A stretch of DNA of 64,000 bases, taken from positions 1 to 64,000 of the forward strand of contig NZ_VUMY01000003.1 in assembly GCF_009695935.1 (NCBI RefSeq), given 5' to 3'. Below the pieces are notes generated by a model, which was given only the letters and a program-made list of their open reading frames with translations, searched no databases and was not told the DNA's origin. Positions 26,180-35,220 of this stretch are shown here, one piece after another. The DNA is from Mobiluncus porci (GTDB lineage Bacteria; Actinomycetota; Actinomycetes; Actinomycetales; Actinomycetaceae). Every line of letters begins with the position of its first letter. Position 1 is the first letter of the stretch. Position numbers and translations under genes: made by a program.

Positions 26180-28452
26180 CGGTTAGCTCCAAATCCGTGT
26201 CCCGAAGGGCTCTGGTTCGGGTCAATAATGGTCCCGCCCAAAACGGCCTGGGCCACGTCGATTCCGGGGGTGTCATCGACAACAGGGATCCCTGGCTCCG
26301 GCGGAGCCGGCGGGTCAGAATGCTTTGGCGCAGCCGGCGGGTCAGAATGCTTTGGCGCAGCCGGCGGGTCAGACCTCTCCGGCGTAACGACCGAAGGGAG
26401 TGCAGCCGGAAGGGTCTGACCCAACGGCGAAGCCGGTTCAGATTCCCCCTGAATCCCCCAAGGTGCTGGCGATTCTTCCTCCGCTGCGCCACCAGGGGTC
26501 AGACCCTTTTGGCTCCGTTCGCTTTGGGACGGCGCAAACGCTGTTTGAGGCGCTTGGGATAAAACGCTGCCGCGTTTTTTAACGCCTTCGCCGTCATCGC
26601 GGTGACTCTCACTCACTTCGTTCGTTGCCGCCCGCGCGCCCAGAGGTCCGACCCCGTGGCTACGCTCCGCACTCGGCGCGCCAAAACCGGCGATAACACC
26701 TTGAACCGAAGCGTTTATCCCAGTTACCTCGGCAATCACGGCAGCCAGTGCGGAAGTGTGGCGTTCCCCGAAGGCCCGAAGCATTCCCTGATTCTGGAAA
26801 GCGATCTCAACCGTAGCGCCGCGCATTCCTTGTAACTGGCCATGTTCGGAAAGCAGGCTTGCGGTCGCGGAATGGCTCGCCTGCAGAGTTTCCATGATTT
26901 CTCCCCACCGCGAGCGAATGGTTTCATAATCGTCTCCAGCGGGTACCGGCGAAGCTGAATTAACCGCTTCCTCCGCTGCGCCACTAGGGGTCAGACCCTT
27001 TTGGTTCCGTTCGCTTTGCTCACTAGGCCAAAGAGGTCCGACCCCGTGGCTACGCTCAGGCGGAGCCGGAAGGGTCTGACCCCCCGGCGCAGCCGGTTCA
27101 GTCGACTCCGCAGGCGTGGGGGCAGTTCCGCTTTGCTCCGTTTCAGAGACGGCGCGGGCTACGCTTTCGGATTCGCCGGGGATACCCCAGGGGGTTGGCT
27201 CGAACTTCCAGGCAGCTTCCTTCTCCGTAGGTTCAGGCGAAGCCGGAGGGTCAGACTGCTTTGGCGAAGCCGGCGGGTCAGACTGCTTTGGCGAAGCCGG
27301 CGGGTCAGAAAGCTCCGGCGTGGGGACGGTTCCGCTCTTTTCCGAGGCGCCGCCAAACTCCAAGAGCAGCTTCGCCACGAGGAGTTCCAGGGAAAGGCGC
27401 GGAGAAGTGGCCCCGCCCATTTCGCTTAGGCCCCCATCAATGAGCTCCGCGGCCCGCGTCCAGGTTCGCGCCGGTCGCGCCGCGACCTGGACCCGCATCT
27501 TCTCGAGCTCCGCGGCCGGCACATCGCCCAAAACCGTATCCGCCCCGGCTCCCGCAAGCCGCATAATCACCAGGTTCCGCAGATATTGCAACAAATCTTC
27601 CACAAAACGCCGAGGCTCATGACCCGTTTGAATCATCCGGTCCACAACCCCATAAGCCTCCGCACCGGAGCCGGCAATCAGCCCATCAACCAACCCAGAC
27701 AACAAGCCGGAATCCGTGTATCCGAGCAAAGCCACGGCTCGCTCATAGTGCAAGACCGGCTCCGTCTCGCCGGCCATCAATTGATCCAAAATCGACAGCG
27801 AATCCCGCACCGAGCCTCCGCCGGCGCGAACCGCCAGTCCGAGAACCCCGTCCTCAACTTGCACCCCCTCTTTCTCACACAAATCCGCCAAATATTCCCG
27901 CAAAACCTCGGGCGCGACGAGACGGAACGGATAGTGATGTGTCCGGGAGCGAATCGTCCCGATGACCTTGTCCGGGTCAGTGGTTGCAAAAATGAATTTG
28001 ATGTGAGGCGGAGGTTCCTCCACGAGTTTCAAAAGCGCGTTAAACCCTTGCGGGGTAACCATGTGAGCCTCGTCGAGGATGAAAATTTTGAATCGATCCC
28101 GCGCCGGAGCAAAAGTCGCGCGTTCCCGCAGTTCACGAGCATCGTCCACCCCGTTGTGGGAGGCGGAGTCGATCTCGACCACGTCCAGCGACCCCGGCCC
28201 ACCCGTCGCGAGATCGCGACAGGAATCGCACTTCCCGCACGGCGTCGGCGTCGGCCCTTCCGCGCAGTTCAGGCAGCGCGCCAGAATTCGCGCCGAGGTG
28301 GTCTTCCCACAGCCTCGCGGTCCGGAAAACAGGTAGGCATGGTTAATCCGCCCGTTAGCCAAGGAGGCCTGGAGCGCCTTGGTCACATGCTCTTGACCAA
28401 TGACCTCTTCAAAAGTGTCGGGGCGGTAGCGACGGTACAACGCAGTCATCAT
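26176..28452 (-). CDS. dnaX: DNA polymerase III subunit gamma/tau, expanded by repeat insertions
   Basis: This 758-residue clamp-loader ATPase is the central subunit of the replicative holoenzyme. The AAA+ part has Walker [12 protein letters not shown] (~44), a zinc finger ([19 protein letters not shown]), the Walker B region [20 protein letters not shown] and sensor 1 FATTDP. Domain III ends near residue 370. Beyond it, residues ~378-510 and ~597-750 are built of dispersed-element sequence: PASPKQSDP repeats, [20 protein letters not shown], and two copies of a RSHGVGPL...QSER-QKGLTP-GAAEE module. Between them is a conserved-looking island ([20 protein letters not shown] to ~596). The start is ATG 28452 or 28449. 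Confidence 0.92.
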   Translation of the reverse strand: MMTALYRRYRPDTFEEVIGQEHVTKALQASLANGRINHAYLFSGPRGCGKTTSARILARCLNCAEGPTPTPCGKCDSCRDLATGGPGSLDVVEIDSASHNGVDDARELRERATFAPARDRFKIFILDEAHMVTPQGFNALLKLVEEPPPHIKFIFATTDPDKVIGTIRSRTHHYPFRLVAPEVLREYLADLCEKEGVQVEDGVLGLAVRAGGGSVRDSLSILDQLMAGETEPVLHYERAVALLGYTDSGLLSGLVDGLIAGSGAEAYGVVDRMIQTGHEPRRFVEDLLQYLRNLVIMRLAGAGADTVLGDVPAAELEKMRVQVAARPARTWTRAAELIDGGLSEMGGATSPRLSLELLVAKLLLEFGGASEKSGTVPTPELSDPPASPKQSDPPASPKQSDPPASPEPTEKEAAWKFEPTPWGIPGESESVARAVSETEQSGTAPTPAESTEPAAPGGQTLPAPPERSHGVGPLWPSEQSERNQKGLTPSGAAEEAVNSASPVPAGDDYETIRSRWGEIMETLQASHSATASLLSEHGQLQGMRGATVEIAFQNQGMLRAFGERHTSALAAVIAEVTGINASVQGVIAGFGAPSAERSHGVGPLGARAATNEVSESHRDDGEGVKKRGSVLSQAPQTAFAPSQSERSQKGLTPGGAAEEESPAPWGIQGESEPASPLGQTLPAALPSVVTPERSDPPAAPKHSDPPAAPKHSDPPAPPEPGIPVVDDTPGIDVAQAVLGGTIIDPNQSPSGHGFGANR
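26301..26422 (-). repeat. 27-bp tandem repeats plus dispersed palindromic element in dnaX (3' block)
   Basis: Three 27-bp units (26301-26327, 26328-26354, 26355-26381) begin GCGGAGCCGGCGGGTCAGAA and differ at a few bases. The third grades into a full dispersed element bounded by GGGTCAGACC (26366-26375) and GGGTCTGACCC (26412-26422). Both unit lengths keep the reading frame. Confidence 0.8.
26964..27317 (-). repeat. Second block of dispersed-element sequence in dnaX
   Basis: From about 26988 (GGGGTCAGACCCTTTTGG) through GAGGTCCGACCCC and AAGGGTCTGACCCCC (to about 27084), the palindromic termini recur. Three further 27-bp units follow at 27237-27263, 27264-27290 and 27291-27317 (GCGAAGCCGGCGGGTCAGAC type). 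The stretch between them is ordinary tau linker. A related half-module (GGGGTCAGACCCTTTTGGCT, then AGGTCCGACCCCGTGGCTAC) is also seen at about 26489-26660. Confidence 0.7.
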
Positions 28453-28474
28453 GGTTCCACTCTATCGCGAACCC

Positions 28475-29203
28475 TCAATCCGAAAATTTTGCTTCGCCGT
28501 CAAGCGCAGGAACAAATCCCAAGGGCCTCCCCACCAGCAGAATCACAACATAGGTTCCAAAAGCACAGCCCAAGAGAAGCATCCATCCCACTACCGTCCA
28601 AAACAGGCCCTTGATGAATATCGCCGCCAGCACCGGCGCGGCCAGCACCCCCAGAGCGAGAGCCGTTCGGGCCAGATGTCTGAAACCTAGGCGAATCGAA
28701 CGGATGAACATTGCGAAAAAGCTCTCTCTCGCCACTTCCGGATTCACCAATGCCGCCGATTCCGTCCCCACCGGCCCCGTCTCCTCGGGTTGCAATCCCA
28801 CCGGCCCCGCCTCCGCGCGCCTCACCAACTGCGGCCAAAGCCACACATTAATCATTCCCACCAAAAACATTGCCAAAATCAGCCACGCGCCGACAAAGAT
28901 CCGGAATCCCTCCGCGAATTGACTCATGAACGTCCATTCCCAAACCAACGCGAGGCCGAAAAGCAAATCGAAAATCCACCAGGCCGTGGCGAGCCCCCAG
29001 CCCCTGCGGCACGTCCGCCAAACTTTCGACCAGCTCACTGTCCCCTCGCGAAAGTGGTCCGCGGCGACGGTGAAGAGAAGCAGCGTCCCCACCCCGCCGC
29101 TGATGGCGGGAAGAAGGAGACCCACAAACGCCAAATTCGCCAACACCAAAGTAGAAAGAGACGTCAAGGCCTGGTAAAGCTTGGAATCCGGAGAAAACAT
29201 CAC
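28475..29203 (-). CDS. DUF624/YesL-like membrane protein
   Basis: This 242-residue protein has about five to six transmembrane segments (e.g. LSTLVLANLAFVGLLLPAIS, WIFDLLFGLALVWEW, GAWLILAMFLVGMINVWLW, LALGVLAAPVLAAIFI). Near the N-terminus GTLLLFTVAADHFREGTVSW resembles the DUF624 family (YesL), membrane proteins often found with carbohydrate ABC transporters. It is the last gene of the maltodextrin-type operon and overlaps lacI by a few bases (GTG at 29203 or ATG at 29200). Its biochemical role is unknown. Confidence 0.65.
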   Translation of the reverse strand: MMFSPDSKLYQALTSLSTLVLANLAFVGLLLPAISGGVGTLLLFTVAADHFREGTVSWSKVWRTCRRGWGLATAWWIFDLLFGLALVWEWTFMSQFAEGFRIFVGAWLILAMFLVGMINVWLWPQLVRRAEAGPVGLQPEETGPVGTESAALVNPEVARESFFAMFIRSIRLGFRHLARTALALGVLAAPVLAAIFIKGLFWTVVGWMLLLGCAFGTYVVILLVGRPLGFVPALDGEAKFSD

Positions 29204-30249
29204 AAAACCTCAGCCACCGGCCCCACGGTTGCGTCGCAATGCGGGATTCCGGGAACGGTCACGTGACGTGGTGCCTTCCCTTCGATACTGTCGAACAAAA
29301 GCTCGCAGGTCAGACGGGCGATCTCTTCCACTGGTTGTTCCAGAGTCGAAAGTTTGGGAACCAGGTATCTCCCCACCGGAATCCCGTCAAAACCAAAAAT
29401 CGACAAATCCTCGGGAACGCGCCTTCCCATCTCGGAAGCAGCTCGCAGAGCCCCGATGGCCATCACGTCAGCGACTGAAAAAATCGCAGTCACTTCGGGG
29501 GCTTCTTTTAGTAAATCCAGGGTAATGTGGTAGCCGGTCGAAAAGTTGTAGGGCGTGTCGGCGCGGGCGTCAAAGGATCGCTGCCACGAGGGAAGCGGCG
29601 TTATTCCCGCATTTTCCATGGCATCAAGGTAGCCTTCGAGACGCAGCCGCCCCACCGAAAAATCCTCCATCCCAGAACCGATAATCGCGATGCGACGGTG
29701 GCCTAGACTCAGAAGATACTCCACGATTCGCCGCGACTCCCCGTAATCATCAACCGCCACGGAAGAATAGCGGTCTTTCAGCGCCTGATTGGCTCCGCTC
29801 ATAGTGGACAACACGAGCGGAACCTTCAGCTTGTCGAAATACGAAGCATTGTGTTGAAAGCGCCCTCCGAGGAAAACCACTCCGGAAATCGAATCTTCTT
29901 CCACGATTTTGACCGCCTGGGCGAATTCATCGGCCCAGTGCGGAACTGCCACGACGTTGAGCAGGTAGTCGCGCTCGCGAATCTCGTGTTCCAAAATATT
30001 TAGAATCGGGGAAAAAAGCTGGTTGTCGAGACCTTTTACGAAGACAGCGATGGATCTGCTGGCGGTTAGTTTCAAAAACTGGGCATGACGATTGGGCTCG
30101 TAGTCAAGTTCCGTAGCAATTTGTTGAATCCGCTCCCGCGTGGCCTCAGAAACCCCCACTTTACCGTTCAACGCGCGGGAAACCGTGACAATACCGACAC
30201 CGGCGGCACAGGCCACGTCCTTGATGGTGGCGCGTTGTTTACGTTTCAT
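29200..30249 (-). CDS. LacI-family transcriptional regulator of the maltodextrin operon
   Basis: This 349-residue repressor has an N-terminal helix-turn-helix and hinge (TIKDVACAAGVGIVTVSRAL, ~8-27, then KVGVSEATRERIQQIATELD). A periplasmic-binding-protein-like effector domain follows, with SIAVFVKGL, VVFLGGRF, VAVDDYGESRRIVEYLLSLG and the family signature FGFDGIPVGRYLVPKLSTLE. It lies in the operon between malQ and the DUF624-like gene. The palindrome ACGGAAACGTTTCCGT upstream of the binding-protein gene fits a LacI-family operator with a central ACGT-type core, so I infer autoregulation by a maltose-type sugar. Confidence 0.9.
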   Translation of the reverse strand: MKRKQRATIKDVACAAGVGIVTVSRALNGKVGVSEATRERIQQIATELDYEPNRHAQFLKLTASRSIAVFVKGLDNQLFSPILNILEHEIRERDYLLNVVAVPHWADEFAQAVKIVEEDSISGVVFLGGRFQHNASYFDKLKVPLVLSTMSGANQALKDRYSSVAVDDYGESRRIVEYLLSLGHRRIAIIGSGMEDFSVGRLRLEGYLDAMENAGITPLPSWQRSFDARADTPYNFSTGYHITLDLLKEAPEVTAIFSVADVMAIGALRAASEMGRRVPEDLSIFGFDGIPVGRYLVPKLSTLEQPVEEIARLTCELLFDSIEGKAPRHVTVPGIPHCDATVGPVAEVL

Positions 30250-30266
30250 CTTTCCCCCAGGCGAGC

Positions 30267-31784
30267 TTAAGGAGTCACCGCACCGCGTCCCGAAATTCGC
30301 GTCAGCTCACCGATTGCCTCCCACGGGGCTGCTGTGAGGTCTGCGGCTGTCATTCTCCAAGACCAATTACCGTCGGCTTTTGCGGGAGTATTAATCCGCC
30401 CGGAACTATCCAAACCTAAATAATCAGCCATTGGAATAATACAAGTATCGGCCACGCTTGTCAGCGCTAAGGTCACAAAAACCTCTGGTAAATCGGCTTC
30501 TGGTACGGACTGTGACGCGGTGTAAGTGCGCGCTAACTCCTGGTCTTTTTCAGACAGCGAAGCAAACCAGCCGCGGAGCGTGTCGTTGTCGTGGGTGCCG
30601 GTGTAGACCACCGAATTCCGGGGCATCTCGAAAGGCCAGTAGTTGGCAGGCTCGCGCGAATCAAAAGCGAATTGGATCAACTGTAGCCCTGGTAATCCGG
30701 TATCTTCTCGCAAACGGCGCACCTCATCTGTGAGATAACCCAAATCTTCCAACACAAACGGCAACCCACCCAGACGCTCTGACAGAACTCGGAAGAACTC
30801 GATTCCGGGCCCCTGCTCCCAGTGGCCCTCCGCTGCGGAATCGGCCTCAGAGGGAATCGCGAAATAAGATTCCAATCCCCGAAAATGGTCGATTCTCAAC
30901 ATATCGACGCGTTTGAGCTGCACCTCTACGCGCCGTGTCCACCATTCAAAACTCGTGTCGCGGTGCTTCGGCCAGTTGTAGAGCGGATTGCCCCAAACTT
31001 GTCCGGCAGCAGAAAACCCATCCGGAGGAACCCCGGCAATAAACAGCGGCCGCTTATCCTTCCCGAGCTGGAACAGCGCGGGATTGACCCAGGTATCCAC
31101 CGAATCCAAGGAAACATAGATTGGGATGTCCCCGAGAATTTTCACCCCTCGCTTTTGGGCGTAGGCGTGAAGATCGTCCCACTGCCGGTCAAAAATCCAC
31201 TGCCCAAAACGATAAAACGCGATTTCGGCGGCGAGTTCGTTGCCGATTTGATGCAGCGCCTCCGGATTCCGATTCCGCAAGGGCTCGGGCCAATCAATCC
31301 AAGATTTTCCACCCTGAGACTGCTTGATGGCTCGAAACATGGCATAGTCCTCGAGCCAGAAACTGCGCTTGGCGAAACTCAGATAGTCCGGATCAGTCTG
31401 GAAATTGGGGCAGCGCGCAAAGGCCTTACGTAGCGCTGCCTGCGAGGACGCTTCGAGTGCGGCATAGTCAACCTTCCTCGGGTCCGCCCCCCAGTCAAGC
31501 GATTCCAGTTCCTCGGGGGTCAGCCACCCCGCTTTGAGAAGTTGGTCAAGGTCAATGAACAAGGTGTTGCCGGCGTGAGTCGAGTAGCTCGAATAGGGCG
31601 ATCCGCCGTATCCCGGGGGACACAGCGGGAGAATCTGCCAGATTTGCTGGTCGTGATCTGCAAGTAAGTCGATAAACTGCCGCGCGGCCGCGCCGAGCGT
31701 GCCGATTCCGCGACTCCCCGGAAGTGAAAACACGGGGAGGAGGATGCCGGCACGTCGGCGCGAGGTCTCGTTCACGACAGTCAC
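30267..31784 (-). CDS. malQ: 4-alpha-glucanotransferase MalQ (amylomaltase)
   Basis: This 505-residue GH77 enzyme transfers maltodextrin segments between chains, releasing glucose. The start RRRAGILLPVFSLPGSRGIG and the WQILPLCPPGYGGSPYSSYS block are typical. The nucleophile Asp lies in MLRIDHFRGLESYF, and the acid/base and stabiliser lie in LPFVLEDLGYLTDEV and VYTGTHDNDTLRGW. The length is that of the short amylomaltase class. It lies 2 nt from the MalG-type permease on the same strand. Confidence 0.95.
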   Translation of the reverse strand: MTVVNETSRRRAGILLPVFSLPGSRGIGTLGAAARQFIDLLADHDQQIWQILPLCPPGYGGSPYSSYSTHAGNTLFIDLDQLLKAGWLTPEELESLDWGADPRKVDYAALEASSQAALRKAFARCPNFQTDPDYLSFAKRSFWLEDYAMFRAIKQSQGGKSWIDWPEPLRNRNPEALHQIGNELAAEIAFYRFGQWIFDRQWDDLHAYAQKRGVKILGDIPIYVSLDSVDTWVNPALFQLGKDKRPLFIAGVPPDGFSAAGQVWGNPLYNWPKHRDTSFEWWTRRVEVQLKRVDMLRIDHFRGLESYFAIPSEADSAAEGHWEQGPGIEFFRVLSERLGGLPFVLEDLGYLTDEVRRLREDTGLPGLQLIQFAFDSREPANYWPFEMPRNSVVYTGTHDNDTLRGWFASLSEKDQELARTYTASQSVPEADLPEVFVTLALTSVADTCIIPMADYLGLDSSGRINTPAKADGNWSWRMTAADLTAAPWEAIGELTRISGRGAVTP

Positions 31785-31785
31785 T

Positions 31786-32721
31786 TTAACCCTTTACCGC
31801 CCCGGCAACCACGCCCTCGATGATGTATTTCTGAGAGAACAGGTAGAACACAACAATCGGGATAATCGCCAAAACCAGCATGGCCATCATGGCTCCCATG
31901 TCGTTGGAACCGTGAGAGCCGACGAGTTGCTGGACCACGACCGGAATCGTCTTGTATTCCGTCGAAAGCCCGATGACGAGATAAGGCAGGAGATAGTCGT
32001 TCCAGACCCACATCGCCATCAGAATCGCGACCGTGATTCGCACCGGTTTCAGCATCGGATAAACCACCAGGAAATAGTTTTTGAGCGGCCCACAACCGTC
32101 AATCATCGCGGCTTCTTCCACGTCTTTGGGAATACTTTTCACGAATCCGGAAAAAATGAAAACGGAAAGTCCCGCCCCGAAACCGAGATAGAGAACCAGC
32201 ATCCCGACCGGATTGGCCAGGTGGAGCGTGTCGGCAATTTTCACGGTCGGGAACATCACCATCTGGAACGGCACGACCATCGAAAACACCAATACTAGAT
32301 AGATGAGGTTCGTCCACCAGCCCTTGACGCGAGTGATGTAATAGGCCGTCATGGAGGCAAAGAAAGTGATGATGATGACCGAAAAGACCGTGATGAATGC
32401 GGACCATCCGAAAGCGGAGAAAAATCCGGTAACCACCAGGCCTTCCACATAGTTTGTCAGTCCCGCAAACAACTCTCCGGTCGGTAGAGCGAAAGGACTA
32501 TCAGAGATATAGAGTCGGTTCTTGAAAGAGTTCATCAAAATGAACAGCAACGGTCCAATGAAAACACCGGTCAGGATAATCAACACAGCGTAAATCAAAA
32601 TTTTTGCCGCACGATTATGGTTTCCCTGGCTTGGTTCGGGAGTTGTCGCCGCCGACCCTCGGGTCGCTTTTTCTGAGTCAACGACCGGTTCGGCAATAGT
32701 AGAAATGGATGGTTCACTCAT
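31786..32721 (-). CDS. Carbohydrate ABC transporter permease, MalG type
   Basis: This 311-residue protein has a ~35-residue cytoplasmic N-terminus and six transmembrane helices. The EAA coupling loop reads EEAAMIDGCGPLKNYFLVVY, the contact site for the shared ATPase (MsmK/MalK type), which is not encoded here. Other signatures are SMVVPFQMVMFPTVKIADTL and LYLGFGAGLSVFIF. It overlaps the partner permease gene by 4 nt. The substrate is inferred as maltodextrin from malQ next to it. Confidence 0.9.
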   Translation of the reverse strand: MSEPSISTIAEPVVDSEKATRGSAATTPEPSQGNHNRAAKILIYAVLIILTGVFIGPLLFILMNSFKNRLYISDSPFALPTGELFAGLTNYVEGLVVTGFFSAFGWSAFITVFSVIIITFFASMTAYYITRVKGWWTNLIYLVLVFSMVVPFQMVMFPTVKIADTLHLANPVGMLVLYLGFGAGLSVFIFSGFVKSIPKDVEEAAMIDGCGPLKNYFLVVYPMLKPVRITVAILMAMWVWNDYLLPYLVIGLSTEYKTIPVVVQQLVGSHGSNDMGAMMAMLVLAIIPIVVFYLFSQKYIIEGVVAGAVKG

Positions 32722-33563
32722 GATTCGACCTCCCGAGAACGAGTAGCTCTGAGTTGAATGTAGGCGATGATGGTTACTAAGAGGAAGAACATCACGGCTT
32801 TCGCTTGTCCAACCCCTTCGAATCCGATGCGACCAAAGAAAGTATTGACAATATTCAAGGCCACCATCTCGGTTTGGTTCAATGGCGCCCCATTGGTGAG
32901 TGCCAAGTTTTGGTCAAAGAGTTTGAATGAGTTACTCAAAGTTAGGAAAGTACAGATAGTGATAGAAGGCATCACCATGGGAATAGTCACATTTCGCATG
33001 ACCTGCCACTTGCCCGCCCCATCTATTTCTGCCGCTTCAATAAGCTCAGGAGGAACAGACTGCAGACCCGCAATATAAATCACCATCATGTAGCCCACTT
33101 GTTGCCAGTTCAGCAAAAGGATCAACCCAAAGAGACCGTATTTCGGATCCGAAACCAGGGTTGTATCAAAGTTCCGCAAAATGGCATTGATAATCGTTTG
33201 CCAGGTGTAGCCCAGAACAATCCCGCCAATAAGATTAGGCATAAAGAATACGGTTCTAAAAAAGTTCGTACCCCTGAGTTTTCGAGTCAAAAGGTAGGCG
33301 ATTGCGAAAGCGAAAACATTGACTGTCACTATGGCGATTATTGTTACGAGTACAGTGAAGCCGAGAGCCTGGAGAAATCCCTGACGTTCTTCAAAGGCTT
33401 TTTGATAGTTTTCGATTCCAACAAAAGTCGCGTTTGTTATGGTCGTAAACTTTGTAAAAGAAAGATAGATACCGATAGCAAACGGAGCAAGGAACGCAAT
33501 TAGGAACGCCAATAGCGTTGGACCGGTAAAAACCAAACCCCATTGTTTTAAGCTTTTTTCCAT
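32718..33563 (-). CDS. Carbohydrate ABC transporter permease, MalF type
   Basis: This 281-residue protein has six transmembrane helices. The EAA loop reads LIEAAEIDGAGKWQVMRNVT, followed by IPMVMPSITICTFLTL. It lacks the long extra N-terminal helices of the enteric MalF, as usual in Gram-positives. It pairs with the MalG-type permease. It is separated from the binding-protein gene by 107 nt containing a strong hairpin. Confidence 0.9.
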   Translation of the reverse strand: MEKSLKQWGLVFTGPTLLAFLIAFLAPFAIGIYLSFTKFTTITNATFVGIENYQKAFEERQGFLQALGFTVLVTIIAIVTVNVFAFAIAYLLTRKLRGTNFFRTVFFMPNLIGGIVLGYTWQTIINAILRNFDTTLVSDPKYGLFGLILLLNWQQVGYMMVIYIAGLQSVPPELIEAAEIDGAGKWQVMRNVTIPMVMPSITICTFLTLSNSFKLFDQNLALTNGAPLNQTEMVALNIVNTFFGRIGFEGVGQAKAVMFFLLVTIIAYIQLRATRSREVES

Positions 33564-33606
33564 GGATTTTCTTCCCGATATTTGAAATTGTCTAACTGCC
33601 TAGCCA

Positions 33607-33656
33607 CAGGGGCGTCGCTTCTCTGTGTCTCTAGGTTTCGAGGAGTGACGCCCCTG
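33607..33656 (-). promoter_or_regulatory. Strong hairpin between binding-protein and permease genes
   Basis: CAGGGGCGTC (33607-33616) pairs with GACGCCCCTG (33647-33656), with further pairing toward the loop. It follows the solute-binding gene stop and precedes malF. Such intercistronic structures often protect the 3' end or attenuate transcription, so that binding protein exceeds permease. Confidence 0.6.
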
Positions 33657-33670
33657 GGGAAGGCGTGAGT

Positions 33671-35008
33671 TTAGGCGGTCTTCTCAGCAGCCCATTCGGT
33701 CTTGAACAGGTCTACAACCTTGTCCCACGGCATCTGGCCGGCCGCGTACTGCGACAAAGCCTGGCCGAAATTATCCTTGAAAGTCTGGCTCGGGAAAGTC
33801 GTAAAGACCCACGGGATTGTCTTCAAATCCGGATTCGACATGTAGGAAATGACTTCCTTCGCGAGCGGATCGGTAGGCTGTTCCGCTTCGGTGAACGTGT
33901 TGAACGGCGGAATAAAGCCGAGGTCTTCGACCATGAACTTCTTGCCCTTCTCGGAACTAATCAGCCAGTTGACGAAGTCAATGGAGGCCTTTTGGTCAGC
34001 TTCTGAAACCTGAGAGTTGATGGAGAAGAAGTTCTCGGTTCCGATATTGATACCCTGGGTTTCTTCGCTCTCGTGACCCGTATAAATCGGGAGCATCTTG
34101 ACGTCTTCCGCCTTGACAACGTTACCGGATTCCTCAGTGACCTGGCCGTATGCCCAGTTACCGTTTTGAACCATCGCAGCCTTACCCAAAGCGAACTCGC
34201 TCATGGAATCCGTAACCGCTTTAGAGCTGGCCAAGGTCGGGGCAATCGTGGAGTTATTCAGGTAAAGGTCGAAGATATTCTTGAATTCTTTCTCATACTT
34301 GAAGTCGAGCTTCGCCATATCGTCGGTCTTGTTGTCCTGGTATTCGAAGTAAACCGGCAGGTCTGCAAGGTGCGTTTGCCAACGCCAATCTTCCCCGGGC
34401 TTCAACGAGGTTGAAGCAAAGACCCCGTCGATACCAAGGTCTGCCTTCTTGGCCTGCATATCCTCAACCACGGCCTTCAACTTGTCGAAGCTCTTCACTT
34501 CGTCCATCGAAGCGGCTTTCGCGCCCGGCAAGGCGAAGTACTTGCTCATGATGGCGTTGTTGTAGATGATGCCATAGCCCTCAACCACATAGGGTACGCC
34601 GTAGATTTTTCCGTCTTCGCCAACGGCCATGTTCTTATCGAGCAGCGCATTGTAGAAGTCCGTCCCTGACAAGTCGGCAGTGTAGTCCATCCAGGACTTC
34701 ATACCGATAGGTCCGTTGATTTGGAACAGGGTCGGGGCGTCTTTCTTGGTCACCTCGGCCTTCAAAGTTTGCTCGTAGGTTCCGGAAGCAGCCGTGACGA
34801 CCTTGACGGGAACGCCGGTCTCCTCGGTGTAGGCCTTGGCGACCTTCTGCCAGATTTCATCCTGTTCCGGCTTGAAGCTCAGGTAGTAGACCTGACCTTT
34901 GCCGCTATCGCCAGATGCCGAATTATCCGCACTCTGGCAGCCAGCAAGAGCCAGGGCGGTCGCAGCCGCGGCCGCAAGTGCCGCAATACGTACAATTTTC
35001 TTAGTCAT
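33671..35008 (-). CDS. Extracellular carbohydrate-binding lipoprotein of the ABC transporter
   Basis: This 445-residue protein begins with a lipoprotein signal (IAALAAAAATALALAGCQSA; lipobox LAGC, Cys ~24). The mature part is a family 1 solute-binding protein: WQKVAKAYTEETGVPVKVVT, APTLFQINGPIGMKSWMDYT, YGVPYVVEGYGIIYNNAI, FALGKAAMVQNGNWAYGQV and FINSQVS-like EDADQ regions. It delivers sugar to the two permeases downstream. Linkage to malQ suggests maltodextrin or another alpha-glucan. It is the first gene of the operon, behind a well-formed promoter and operator. Confidence 0.9.
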   Translation of the reverse strand: MTKKIVRIAALAAAAATALALAGCQSADNSASGDSGKGQVYYLSFKPEQDEIWQKVAKAYTEETGVPVKVVTAASGTYEQTLKAEVTKKDAPTLFQINGPIGMKSWMDYTADLSGTDFYNALLDKNMAVGEDGKIYGVPYVVEGYGIIYNNAIMSKYFALPGAKAASMDEVKSFDKLKAVVEDMQAKKADLGIDGVFASTSLKPGEDWRWQTHLADLPVYFEYQDNKTDDMAKLDFKYEKEFKNIFDLYLNNSTIAPTLASSKAVTDSMSEFALGKAAMVQNGNWAYGQVTEESGNVVKAEDVKMLPIYTGHESEETQGINIGTENFFSINSQVSEADQKASIDFVNWLISSEKGKKFMVEDLGFIPPFNTFTEAEQPTDPLAKEVISYMSNPDLKTIPWVFTTFPSQTFKDNFGQALSQYAAGQMPWDKVVDLFKTEWAAEKTA

Positions 35009-35058
35009 GTTGTTGTCCTCAGTTGTAAGTTCCCGGCGACAGTGCTGGGAAATCCTTG

Positions 35059-35111
35059 ACGGAAACGTTTCCGTTGTAGGTAATACTACACACTGACACA
35101 GCGCTTGGCAA
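35059..35111 (-). promoter_or_regulatory. Promoter and LacI-type operator of the maltodextrin operon
   Basis: On the minus strand TTGCCA (35106-35111) and TAGTAT (35083-35088) are separated by exactly 17 nt. Just downstream, overlapping the expected start of transcription, lies the perfect 16-bp palindrome ACGGAAACGTTTCCGT (35059-35074), a typical LacI/CcpA-class operator. Binding here would block initiation. The operon's own LacI regulator is the obvious candidate; a global regulator is possible. Confidence 0.8.
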
Positions 35112-35220
35112 GGGTTTTTCGAAAATTAGCAAGATTCATATGCGGGCGACTTCGCTCTTTGCGTGTTAAATCCGCGTTAATTCAACCTTTTTCAGTTGCT
35201 ATTTCTTTCTTGCAAGGTGA

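Noticed and set aside
26301-27317. CRISPR array in the dnaX repeat region
   Set aside because: The 27-bp units are contiguous without unique spacers, are read in frame in dnaX, and no cas genes are present.
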